Source: Anisakis pegreffii (lineage: Eukaryota; Nematoda; Chromadorea; Rhabditida; Anisakidae). From it: a stretch of DNA of 64,000 bases. The stretch spans positions 1 to 64,000 of the forward strand of contig JAPYMA010000248.1 of the NCBI GenBank assembly GCA_035041965.1, read 5' to 3'. The position numbers and the translations under genes are program-made. A model generated the notes under the pieces. It did no database searches. It saw only the letters and a list, made by a program, of their open reading frames with translations, and was not told where the DNA came from. This document shows positions 12,561 to 26,200 of this stretch, piece by piece (position 1 is the first letter of the stretch; every line of letters starts with the position of its first letter).

Positions 12561-14175
12561 TACCGATTCTCAATTGCAATGTAGTTGTTCATTCAATTAC
12601 AAAATATAATTCATTGCGACAAAGTGCTCTCTCTTGGTTCATCGTTCAATATTGATATGTTCTTCATCCATTGATCGGATTTTTCCAACCTACCATCAAC
12701 CAAAGATATTCTCCTGCTTTTGAAACCGTCAGTATCCGTCTTGAAACTACCTCAGACATTGCTACATTGATATTTACAATTGTACAGATAACAAGGTATT
12801 CCTGAAGTAATTTTTCTCCTCATACAAGTAAATTTGCAAAAGCATTTCTCGTTTCACATGGAAATTGAAAGGAATATGTGTTCAAATGGAAGCGATTGAG
12901 GTAGAGAGATCATTAGATATCATTTGAAATTATACACATAATCGACATTAAGTGTGCATGCAGACATCCGAATTGCGATTAATAAATCCTCTGTTCACAA
13001 TGAATCCGCATGATGGCAACTTCCTGATTGCGTATGATTCCAGAAGATATATCGCCATGACAATAAATCGTATCCATCCGATAGAATGCAAAGACTCATC
13101 CTTGTTCTCGCAACAAATCCATCAAAAAGCCACAAATTTTCGATTGTGCATCTGAACGATCTCTCACTGAAGGTATTTGATCTGCAACTCTGTGCAATCT
13201 TACCCGTGCTAACGGAATCATGATTCGATGTCAATTGGAAAAAAGACAGAATGAAGCATGAGTTTTCCGAATGTACAAGTATTTTCAGCTCTAAGCTCAG
13301 CTATATCGCATACAGCTCAGAGACTTTAATGACACATCCAAATCTCGGTCGGATTTTTCGTAAGATCTAGACCTCGTGAGATCCATTGAAAGTCAATAAT
13401 GAATCAATGTGGTGATTCATTGAGTACATGGAGTCATTAACCGAGAAAAGTATCGGAAATTGACTCAGTTCTAATCACCAATCCATTCCTTCTCACCTCT
13501 GTCAATTCACAGAAACTCTTGCGATTGTCACTTCAGTTTACAATTGATTATCTTTCTGATATGTGAACAATACCATGTACATTCCATGTACAAATATTTA
13601 TTTAATGGCTTAAAATTGCTGTCATATTTCCTATTGATTTGCAGCATACATATTCGTCGTTGATACTATTCAATACTCTGCTATATATTGATACTATTCG
13701 CAATCAAATAACATGAATAAATCTCAAAATTTTGATTGTATTAATTTGATATTTGCCATATAACTTCTGCGATTGTGTAAAGTCTGTTGTGCAGTCAGAT
13801 AATCAGATAAACTGCTAACTACAGTACAAGAAATGACCAAATTATTAGTGAAGTGATAATATCAGTGATATCGTTGCTGCTATGAAACTCAGATTAATTA
13901 GTTGATTGTTCATTGCAATTGAATTGTGACGATTGTATGAATAATGCGTTTGTGATATAATTGTGAATATCTTTTGGTCATTATCGCTCTTTTGTATGAT
14001 TTGTTACGCGTAATCATTTCCAAACTCGTTGGTCATTTCGACCACTTTTGACTTTTGACCGGTCGTTGTTTGAATCGTTCTGAAGGAGCGCCGTGTCGTT
14101 TTGACTGACGATATTCATTCGGAAAACGAAAAGCGAAATATCACTTTGGAAGAAAATTGTCCTCGAAAATTAGCA

Positions 14176-14223
14176 ATGATGAATTCAGGATCGGTGTATG
14201 CGAGGGGTAAAGATTCAAAATGA
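14176..14223 (+). promoter_or_regulatory. Upstream ORF and possible spliced-leader acceptor of PLD
   Basis: Immediately 5' of the proposed PLD start are an upstream ORF of 15 codons (14176-14223, its TGA overlapping the PLD ATG) and the acceptor-like GATGAATTCAG ending at 14188, 31 bases before the ATG. Both are conserved in the other PLD copy. Nematode mRNAs are often trans-spliced at such a site close to the start codon; if used here, the upstream ORF's start codons would be removed. This is an inference. Confidence 0.3.
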
Positions 14224-17200
14224 TCGAGGATTTCATACCAGACGATGAAGAATTTGCATGCGATTGTATTGCATCGAAACTTCATGAGGCACTGCCTGGC
14301 ACTCCTGGACAACGCGGTTATTAGCACTATTATTATTGCTATCGTTTAGTCGTTGATAGTTGAGGCCGACATCTTAACTAATTGAGAGATATGAGAAAGT
14401 ATTTACGAATCATTAAATATTTGCAACAGCTCGTGACGCTGGTCACGATTGTCTTCTTAAAATTTGTTGAGTGCAATCCAGAGGCGAATTATGGACCTTT
14501 AACGTAATAATAATTATGGACTTGAAGTTGAGTAGCCGTTCGGGTGGGGTAACTCTTCTCCTTGACGATGTAGAGCAATGAGTTAGTTATTGGGTAGAAC
14601 AATCGTAAAAAATGATTCTGGTCATTCCATGAAATAATTAAAATACTATTGTGAGGATGATTTTAGCAGGATACATTCCTTATGAAGCAGTTTATGATAC
14701 ACAAGAGCAAGCACGTCGTCGCGGCTATTGGATTCCTGGCCTTCCAGTTAAGGCGAAAATCACGAAGGTGGAAAAGGATACGAAATTCGGCATCCATTTG
14801 ATCAATGCTTATTTGTGAGGATTTTACTGAGCATTCATTACTTTTGAACAATTCTCAGGAACTGATAGCGATGGCATTGGTATTTGTGGGATCAGGAAAA
14901 GTGTGATAGTGATAATGATAACGGTGATAATGAAATAATAATGCATTGTCAGTAAAGCTAATCGTCAACTGCATATCAAACTTAAAAACCTCAATCGCAA
15001 CACATTCACCAGATTGAACAAGGTGACAAATTGTTGCTCAATAGGGGAATGAATGAATTTCATATATTCTATCAATGAGACTGAATTTTTGAGAGATATT
15101 ACAGATATACAATCGAATTGGAGCATGGTCCATTCAAATGGAGTGTGGTGAAGCGGAATAAAGACTTTGCAGTGCTGGCTGCAAGGCTTTTGACACACAG
15201 AGCCGCTGAACGAATTCGTGCTCCAGTCAGAAGGTTGGACTTTATCCGATTTCATTTATCCACTCGTTTAAGCGAAGACGTTTTGTGAATATTCTTGAAA
15301 TTCAGATATTTGAGTTTGATGAGTGTATGAACAATATGTATAAAATATCCTAAAAAATTCAAATTAATAAGTCATAGTGTGGTATAATGTGTGAAAAAGA
15401 ATTAAATCATTATATTTACTAGATGGCGTGAAGGAAAAGAATGGTACAGTTATTTGAATCTTGCTCACTTATGAATCGCACTGAAGCCATTGTGATCAGC
15501 AGTATTTTCGAGTTCGAGGGAAGGAGGAAGAGGGTGATACTGAGGCTTTGAGCACTTTTCGCAGACTTCAAATACGTTTTTGACAGGATTCCCACCTGAC
15601 CACCACTATTTTAGTTTTGGCAGATCTGACCTTGTAAATCCTCTGCGCAACAGAACTGGGTCTAGATACTCCGGCAGCTAGACTTTCATACCCCGGCAAA
15701 CTAGAAGTCTGGCCTCGATGTCTTTGTAACTGTTGTGATAATAGGCGTGGAAGTGCGTCTGCCTTTGAACCATAAATAGGCCCGGAAAGACCTCTCAGCT
15801 ACAATTCACAGTGCCTCAAAGATTTTCCAATAGTTCTAAACCAGGATTCCTTCAAGAGAACTGCTCACTGGGGACGGAATGTTCAATGTTCACGATCCAC
15901 CGAATGTTCACCAGATATTAAATGTGAATGAACTCGTTATCACACTGAATGCATCACATTCATGACTTTACTTATGCGTTAAACGTTGTCTTAAATTGGC
16001 ACTTCAATGCTTTTATTGTTGTTCTCGTATTCCCGTTGCACATTTCCCTAAGAATTTGATGATTGAACGCATCATTTGTCAATGATGTCTAAAGCATTGA
16101 TAATCAGCATTAATTGACACGTATCATGGAAAGTTTCATGTTTACAGGGCACAAGAGAGGTTAGACGATGCATTAGAATCGGTTGGAGTTGACATAATAC
16201 CCGATCATCGAGAGGATTGCCCCTATCGGAAGCGTTCGAAGACCAAGGTGCTGATTACCACTGATGATCACTTTATGTTTATTTTTCTGTAATTTGGTTA
16301 GTACTGAATGACTGTCGAAGAATTATCATGACTGTTACTATTCATTAACTTACTCTTTATGGTCATTGTTATCGTGAGCAATTGATAATATTATTAGTAT
16401 TGCCACTTATATTTTGTCCAAATTTTATTGAGCATTTATAGTCCGTTGCCTATTATCAGCTTTCCGTGTCGCCTACTCAAACTCATTTTAAGATCATTAT
16501 TCTCAACTGGCGATTAGTCTGTCTGAAATTACTCCAAACTATCATTTGAATCAAGTACTTTAAAGTTTTATTCTAGTTTTTTTTCCAGATACATACTTTG
16601 TCAAGAGAGCCGGATGCAATTGACTCTATTCAGTCGAGTAAACGACATACAGTTGCAACATCAAGTCCAAGTCAAGGTCCAGATCAAGAACAGACAACTG
16701 AAACAAATTTGTCCCGAGATCAAGGCTTAACCGGCAGCAGACGAAGTTCGTCAAGACCTAGGGGTAGGGCACCTCTCGCTCGCATGGAAACCACTGTTCC
16801 TGAAGATAATTTAGGTATATTTCTTATGTTTTTCATTTCTATTTACCACGTAATTCTATTGATCATTGTAGTTTTGGTAGATTCATTATGGTGGCCATTA
16901 AATTCATCAGCATTTCATAAAATCAAATGCTCTGGATAGCTGCAGTTAATCCTTATTAGTACATTTCTTGCAAAAGAGTATTGTTTTGGTCAATTCGAAC
17001 AGAGTCGCTCTTTGATATCTGAATCAATAGTTCCTAGTCAAGGATCTTTCAAGAGAGATTGAAATCTGTGAGAAATTATTTCCAATGTCTTCTGCTCATG
17101 TGTTTGGAACTTATTGAGTTTATCACATTCTTTCGGCGTTTATTTGCAATAACACTGAAGCATATCATTGAAACACATAGGATTAATATCACACAAGCAC

Positions 17201-20200
17201 AAAGGGGAAGATCTTCCAAGCAGTACATATTACGAAAGTTCCATTCTATCATCCGAATTGTTAAGGCAGTATAAGATGATCATCCAAACACAGAGAGATA
17301 AGATGATCATCCATCAGTAGATACAAATGTTCTATTTTATCATGCATATCTTATATCCATGCTGTCTCATGACATGTACAGCTAAAGTACAGAGCTAAAG
17401 GTTGATTCATGTATCACTTTGGTCTCTCTGACAAATAATATCATTTGGGCTATGTCACGACACATTCCGTTATATTTATACGAAATGATTCCAAAAAATT
17501 TCATGTAATAAGTTACTAACACTTAATTTGGTCTATTTTCAAAAACAGATTGGATACCATCAAGAGGTACTGGTTATGCATTATATTTCTATTCATTGAT
17601 TTATGCATTCATTGATATTGTTAATAATCATTCGTTAAAGTGTTGTTGCATGATAATGATGGTGATATTAGTTGGTCATTGTGCTTTCTTGTACTGTCAG
17701 TTTTGATCATACATTTTCGTACTCAATGGCGCTCGTTTACATTGCTCATTAAGCTTGGTCTTTAATTTAACAACTTCACGGTTGATTTGCTATAGCTTGG
17801 TGTTGATTGGTTAGAACACGTATCCGGGAACTTCAATGCTTTGGATTCAATTTCTTGAATTGCTGAAATTTTTTTTAGTGTTAGAATGGTTGTATGAAGA
17901 CATCATTATATCTTCATACAATCATTCCAATTATTTGGGGATTTCCAACTTTATACCGAAAGAAAACGAGGAGCGGGGTTGGGGTGAAGTGGGGGGGGGG
18001 TGTTAGTGGTTGAAATTGGAAGAGAGGGCGAAATTCAAGCTTAATTAAGTATGAATAATTCCTTCACTTTGCTTTCATTCAAGTCAGATCAATGATGTTT
18101 TTGGTGCAAAGCGTGAGATTCTGTCGTAAGAGAGACATTTCGAAATCAGAGAAATTTTGGAATATCGCTTTGTATTGTGGAAATCGTGCATTATTTTGTT
18201 GTTCTTTCCTGAATGTTTCATCTAGAATGAACGTCAGGTAAAGGGTTTCGATTCAATACTTCATTAAGAAGGAAGCTCTAGCTCAAGCCTGGTGCCCATG
18301 TTGTGATTGCTAAATATCTAACGGACGAATTGTAGCAAAAGGCTGAGAACGGCTGTTTTTCAAAGACTGGTGATCGACAATGAGTTCATGAATTTATGAC
18401 ATTTGATGGAGCAAATCTTTCAGACAGTTCCCCTCGAAAATCAACTCAATCTTCGACGCAAAATCATCGTCTTCCGTCGTTGAAGTTTATACCGGACTCC
18501 GTTGCAGATCCTGAAGAGAGAAGGGTTTGTTCTTCGGATTGTCGTTATATTAACTTTTCTTTACGTTAAACTGGAAATATGGATGATTTTTTGATATAAT
18601 TCCTCAAATTCAACATATTCTTTGGAATGCTGACGATTGTTCTCAAAAACCCTATTGAAAATGAATGATTGATTTGATTTGGTGTTCATTTCAGCGAACA
18701 CTCGAGGCATGGCTGCAAGCAGTATTGCATATTCCAGTCAATCGGAATCACCACGAAACCGTAAATTTTTCAGTTTCAGTTTCTATTTTCTCGCCTTCAT
18801 TCTCGTCCATTCGATGCTATATTTGACATTACTCTTTGTTTCACCGTTTTTGGTAAATATTGAATTTGTCAAATTATTGAATGGTTTTTGTTTTTCAAAA
18901 AACGTTCACCTAATTTTCGTAATTGTTTTCATTCGTGCATATGACCATTTGTAGAATTCTTTCGTGCATCTCGTTTCATTCATTTATTCGAAGTTTTGTA
19001 CGTAACCATACCCACATTTATCAATTACAATGGGTGAAAATCATTTTGTGAAAGCTTTTGAATTCAACTACGAAATAGACTCAAGACCATTGGTTCTCAT
19101 AAGGGGTGAGATAACCCATTTTGGGTAATTTGGAGGTGTCAAAGGAGTGATGGAGGGGTTCGAGAAATTAGTGCTTCGTGCAGTTGTTATGTTATGAGAG
19201 AACGCGATTGTGAAGGTGTTTTTTAACTTGGATAAGCTCCTCATTCTCCCATTTTCTGACTATCATTAGCTCGTCCGGGCCTAACAAGGTTTTCATTCTT
19301 TTCCTTGCTGTTATAGTCGCTCTTATAGCTTTTATCACCGAAAGTGTTCTCTTCTGCTAATTTCTCATTCATTTCACTCAACAATCAAAGTCAAATTCTC
19401 ATTCTATCAAATACACTCTTTTATTGATCATTTGACTGTCGAACGTTGTTGAGCAATAATATTCAGTTGTTGTATTGTTGACTTCGATTGTCAACACTCG
19501 TCAACGCATCCAGTAAATAGTATATGCTACAGAATGAGAAGTTAATTCGATCTGTGAAGTGAAATGAAACAAAGTGAATGAGAAAAAGTCATGAAGAGAA
19601 CGGTATTCGCATGTGATAGCTATGAGAGTGAATACAACACGTCTGTAAAGAATGAGAATTCATCTAAATCAGTTTGAAGTGTACGAGCGTGTCATAGACA
19701 ATAGCTTTTCATGCAATCATAACCGATTACAATTCTGAGCAACTCAACGGTCTAAGAGAAGGCCCAGCGATGTCGATCACCATCATGGACGTGATAGTAA
19801 GATTGAATGTAACAGTCATCTGAACGTAACATGTGCGATTTCCATATTTAATAAGGGGCGGGGGCTAATGGCAGCCTACCAGGTCATCAAAAGAGGTAAT
19901 GGAGCGCCCGAACATGAGAACCATTGGTTTGGACTAAGAGATTGTGAATGCGATTGAAATGACTGATCCTCTTCGATTGTTTAAAATAATTGAACAGTAT
20001 TAACAGACCTTTGCTGTATGTATGCATCTTCAACGGGTGAATATGTATCACTACATTATCAGTGGTATTACAGGCTGAATTTTTGGAAGTTTCACGATTT
20101 TCGTTCATTAGTGAAGTGGGTGGTAAATACACAGAGGGATTCGTTAAGAAACGACCCGGTGGAACTCGTGTGTTTATCGGTTGGAAGAGTTTTTGTGTTC

Positions 20201-23200
20201 GACATTGCCTTCGATGGTCAAAACGATGGCTCATTCTCAAGGTGTGTTTGGGTGATTTTGTACACGTAATTCAGAAAACATTCTCATCAGTGGCACGCTC
20301 TCATATTCCATAGCATTTGTCCTTGTAAATCGCACACATAACTTCGCATTCATTTCTAATATGGCCAACAAAATAGGTTCAGATAATTAGATACAAGCCA
20401 AGCCATAGCCCAGCTCAGGCTCGGTAACATTAATGATAGACTGATTGCAATCTGAACACAATCTCTCGGCTGACACTGAACAATTTCCCCAATGGCTTCG
20501 AGATAGGGCGTTAACCGGTAATTGGTACATCACAGGTTCGACTTCGTTTGCGGAGGGAGCTTCACTTTTGCTTGAAACTGAGGGGTGTACCAATGTCATC
20601 AAACTTAGGTTCACATAACAACATCAGTCATAATTTCATTTGATTACTTCATATAACGACTCATCGCTTCGAAGTGGTATCATTTTATGATGAATTATGA
20701 ACCTCAGGATACATCAGTATGTTATATGGATGCGCGAACTGAGCAGATTCGTTTTGTTCTATTGTTCGATCGTGATTTTGAAGTGTCCGCGGGACTCACC
20801 GAAACTGAAGGACTTCCGTCAGGATTGACGATCACTAATCAGCAACAGTTAATATCTCTTTCAAATTCTTTCATCGTGTTTCGTCTCTGCGAAATATCTC
20901 ATTTTGCTCAGTTTTCTTTGTATTCATCCAAGTATTAAGTTTGCGAGCAAACCGACTGCAATACCACTCCAGTCAGCCTGTGGTAAAACATCAAGGTTCA
21001 GAGAGGTGAACGACAAATTGAGAGGCTGATTATTGCATCAGCTTCCACCATTTTCGCTGCAAAGCCAAATATCTGAAGGCAGTCAAAAATTTCAACTCAA
21101 TTTCAGTGAATTAGCCTTGAAATGTGCCAGTCCACTGGATGCAGAAAAGTGGAAAGTTGCGATATTGGAATCGATGAATGGATCAGGTCGTATTTGGCGT
21201 GAACCACATCCGTACGGTTCAACATTCCCATTGCGACGGACACAGTCTTGTCAATGGTTTGTTTGCCTGAAATCGATTTGATTTGAATGGATTCATTTGA
21301 ATGTTCACATTTGAAGGTTTGTTGACGGTCGAAAGTATATGGAACACGCCGCCAATATGATGGAGTTAGCGCAAGAGGAGATTTTTATCGCAGATTGGTG
21401 GTTGTCGCCTGAAATTTACCTGAAGCGACCGCTGATCGAAGGAAATCGCTGGAGACTGGATGAACTGTTGAGGGTATGCATATCATGGATTGTTGTAATG
21501 ACATTCTTGTTTGATCCTGTTATTATTCACTATTACTAGGATTGCTATTGATATCATCACATTTAACAAGATTTTCGCCCACAAACGAGAAATTACCAAT
21601 TTCAGCGGAAAGCTGAGCAAGGAGTACGAATTTTTGTATTATTATATAAGGAAATGGAGATGGCATTGGGTTTGAACAGTATCTATACAAAACGGACATT
21701 GCAAGGACTGCATAAGAATATCAAGGTTCGTTCTGGTCTCATCGAATCGTCATTTTAGAACAATTTAAGATTTTCTAGCAGAAAGTCAAAATATATGATC
21801 AGAAAACTTTAGAAAATTTCCGAGCTTGGTGAAATGAGTTCAGTCACGATAGAAATTGATGGAGTGTGCGATTGCAGGTGATGCGACATCCAGATCACTA
21901 CATCTCATCGGGTACATTCTTTTGGGCACATCACGAGAAATTGGTGATCGTGGATCAGATGATTGCGTTCGTCGGTGGTGTAGATTTGTGTTACGGGCGA
22001 TGGGATGATTGCAGACATAAGTTAACGGATTTAGGATCTGTTAAGTACGGCCTATCGCATGCGATGCAAAGCAATAAAGACTTCTCAATGGTTCGTTTCT
22101 ATTCCTTCAACTGTTCATCCATTCACTGTGACTGAAGCACAGTTTTGAGATCGTCTTTAAACTTTTCTCTTGAAATGCATCTTTTGTAAACTCATAATTT
22201 CTCGTATTATACGAGGAACATTTTAACATCTCTAACAAATCACTGAACAGGTGATGGATGCATGAATGTGATTTCAGTGATTTATGCGATTCATGTGATT
22301 TATGCATAAATCACATGAATGTAATGTCATACATAATTTCTCTTGTTATATTAAAACTTCTGAACACTTGAACATTTCTACGAAATCACTGAACAGATGA
22401 TGCGTGGATGTGATTTCAGCTATCCGCAATGCGTACGATGGCTGCGGAATCTGTAACACTGTCACCACTTGGACTTGAACCGGACGAGAACGTGCCTGGT
22501 GAAAAGGACACGAATATGAAAAATTCGAATAGAGAAACGAACAAAAACCCAGAACGTTTCACCTCCGAATGCGTTATTATGATGACAGGATCAACGGATG
22601 ATGATCCGAATGAGAGCGCAGTCGATATTGACAAATACTACCGATCCTCATCGAACAGTCAAAATGCGTTCGGCGATTCAGCACCAATAACGAGTTATCG
22701 CAGTAGTTATAGTAAAGTTGATCCAAGAGTACGGCCTCTGGAAGGTATTGATGAGGTGGATGAGTGTAAGGCCGGCATGGTGATTCGAAGAGATTCATCT
22801 TCATATCGGCAACAACAAGAAAGCGTTGTTGGTAAGGCGATTTAATGATTATCACTGTAATTGAAATTCGCATTCTGTTATCATTTGGATTTTTATCGTT
22901 TCATTTTTATTTTGTTTCCGTTAAGGTAACTGTTTTTTTATTTGTCACTGATGTGATTGATACTTTCCATGTGTCATTTTCCTGAGCCCGGGAGGCTTCA
23001 AGCTTTTGCACTGACTATGTGGTTAGAGTATCTTGTGCAAACGGTGTGCAATACGAGTGTTTTTTTTTCAGAATTAGTGACGTTGATTATTATTCGTTGT
23101 TGATTTCTTGTTATGATTATTGTTATTATTATTATTGCTGTTGTCATCAATGAAAGTTATTGCATTATTACTATCGTGATTGGTATTATTCTGAGTACTG

Positions 23201-26200
23201 TTTCTAAGGTGACGGACAATCGAACAGAGTAATAACATCAAAAACAACTTCAACAACGACATTCATAACTAAGCGAAGATGGAAGTCTGCTAGTCAGTCG
23301 AAGGCTAGCTCGAAATCATCATCCAGAATTCGGAAAAGCTCCGGAACTGAGGAAGATTCGGGTCTGAATGAGAGTCAACGACCCATAGTTACAGCATCGA
23401 CAACTACAACCACAGTTACAAGGCCGTTAGCAGTTGATACTCAAAGTGGTAGGTTTTTGCGCTAATATCTTTATGATTATTGGTTTCAGCATTATTATTG
23501 TTGTTAATATCGATGATATTGCAGTATTGTATTGTTATGAATATTATTGTAATGTTAGAGTGTAATTGTAACGGTGAAGTATTTGAATTGTTACATTATT
23601 GTGGCATTGGTAGAGTGGAATTGGGCATTTGAATTTCAGAAAGTTTGAAACTTAACGGGATGATTTTTAGAGGCGGCGAACCGTCGCAAAGCACATTCCA
23701 CTGTGGTATAGAAAATGAATGATTTGGGATTTCACTATTTGGGATTTTACATGGGAACTTTGAATTTTTTTGGGGATAATTCTGTGGACTCTTTGAGTGT
23801 ATGTTAATTTCTACACTGAAATTCCCATTAATACAAATTGCATAGATTCAAAGGGAATTCTTTATTGGAGCGAGCATTCACCGTATGTTTTTAATGAAAT
23901 AATGGGTTTTGACGTAGTCAATGAAGGATATTGAAGAGATAAAGAGATTAAATGCGATTACAATTCTGTTACAATAGGGTAATCGCTACCGTAACAGAAT
24001 TGTAATAAGATAAATATTCTGACCAATTAGGTAGGAAAAAAATGTAATATTGTAAATATATCCGTTAAATTCTGATCGATTATGAGATTGCCGTGCGAGT
24101 TTTAAGCAACCTATTGGTTCTGTAAGACTTAAATTGGGTGAATTTTATAAGGAATGCATTTATCTTTCGAAGTTTCTCCCAGTTCATTGTCTGTATTCCT
24201 ATCCATTTCACTAATCAGAATTTTTTCGTCGAATTTATAAAATTATGTCTTGAAATCCAGTTTGTAATATTCTGTATTCTCACCAGTATTCCCAACATCT
24301 GAAAGTTTTCTTTTGTTTCATGCCTGCTTTTTCGTTAGTTTATGCAGTTTTGCCATCCCATTGCCATTTCTGTCACAAAGCTTTTGCAATTGAACCTTAA
24401 AGTTTTCGATTCTTTTCGAGCGGTTAGATTAATTCTTCTGTAATTTTCGTTATCAATTTTATCAGCGGCATTATAGCCCTTACTATTTCTGTTGTTACCA
24501 TTTTCATCACTTAATATTGAGTTGTCATATTCTAGGTGGTAGTCAACGACTGTCAATACCAACAACACCAGCAAATGCAGATGAACAACAACGAACTGGA
24601 AAAGCGAAAAGATTTTTGTCAGCGATTAGACACTCACCGTCAATACCTCGTCGATTGCGGGGTCATACGGATTTGCCACCAACTGAAATGGTCGCGATGA
24701 ACGCGAAACACATGGACATGCATGAAGCACTCAACAAATACAAGGTAATTCGATCAGCTGATATAAAAATGATCTGAATGTGTAAATATTCGCGTTTGGA
24801 TTGGAATGGATGGAATATGTTGTTGAAAGGAAACTCTCTAGATCAGTGTTTCTCTTGGGGGTGAAATTAGCCATTTTGGGTAATTTGGAAGTGTCGAGGG
24901 GTAATGGAGGGAGTTGGGAAATTAGTACTGCGAGCAGTTGTTATTTTATGACAGACAGCCATTGTGATGGTGTTTTTTTAACTTAGATTTGTAAATACGA
25001 TGAGTTGATGGCAACACTCTTCATTCTCCTGTTTTCGGCCGGGCCTAACAGGGTTTTCATTCTTTTCCTAGCCGCTGTAATCGCTCTCATGACTTCTATC
25101 ACCAAAAGTGTTCTCTTCTGCTAATTTCTCATTCATTTCACTCAGCAATTAAATTCAAATTCTCATTCTATCAAATACACTCTTTTATTGATCACTTGAC
25201 TGTCGAACGTTGTTGAGCAATTCAATTCGATTGTTGTATTGTTGACTTCGGCTGTCAACACTCGTCAACGCATCCAGTAAATAGTATATGCTACAGAATA
25301 AGAAATTGATTTGAACTGTGAAGTGAAATGAGACAAAATAAATGAGAAAAATTCATGAAGAGAACGGTATTCACATGCAATAGCTATGAGAGCGAATACA
25401 ACACGTCTGAAAAGAATGAGAATTCATCTAAATCAGTTTGAAGCGAGCATGTCATGCACAATAGCTTTTCGTGCAATCATAATCGATTGCAATCATGGGC
25501 AACGCAGCGGTCTAGAACAGTGGTTCCTGTAGGAAGTCAATTTACCCGTTGTAGATAATTTGGGGTAACGGTGGCCTGCCAGATCACCAAAAGGGGTAAT
25601 TGAGCACCCGAACGTAAGAACCACTTCTCTAGACAATGGCTAAAAAAGAAATTACGTCTGAGCATTAAATCGTATAAATTTTTAAGGAGTACGTAGAAAG
25701 TGGTAAGGCGTTTGAAGATAAACGACGGGCCGATCGTAGATCACCATCAATCCAAAAGAAGCACAGTCTATTGTATCGCATGACACATCCATCTAAAAAG
25801 AAACATTGGTGGAAAAGAGTCCGAGAGGAGACCGGTCAATACGACATCAAGTAAACGAAACAATTCACTCAATTATTTCAGTTTGCCTTAAATTTTCAAT
25901 TGTGAAGAATTGAACTTCCGAATCTTCCAAAATGAAATTCAAAGAGCTGAGAAGTTTCACGAAGCAGGGAATTTGGCCATATGGAACGTTGTCGCAGGCT
26001 AGTAGACTAAATGGGAGACTGGGACAATAGGACAATCGTGAACAAGATTTGAAATTGCTTGGATTAAATGATGGTTGTTTTGTGCAGATGGATGGAACTG
26101 AAGAATGAAGATGAAAGAATAAAATCGCTCGAAATGGAAGGTGCCGCAAAGCTGTGGCTTGGCAAAGACTACGTTAATTTCATCTATAAAGATTTCGTTG

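Noticed and set aside
14115..14216. Alternative first PLD exon beginning at an ATG upstream in the minus copy (frame SSKIRSDEFRI) and ending at GTAAAG
   Set aside because: The ATG is absent from the intact plus copy (TTG there), and no acceptor in the right phase was found; the ATG at 14220 joins exon 2 in frame in both copies.
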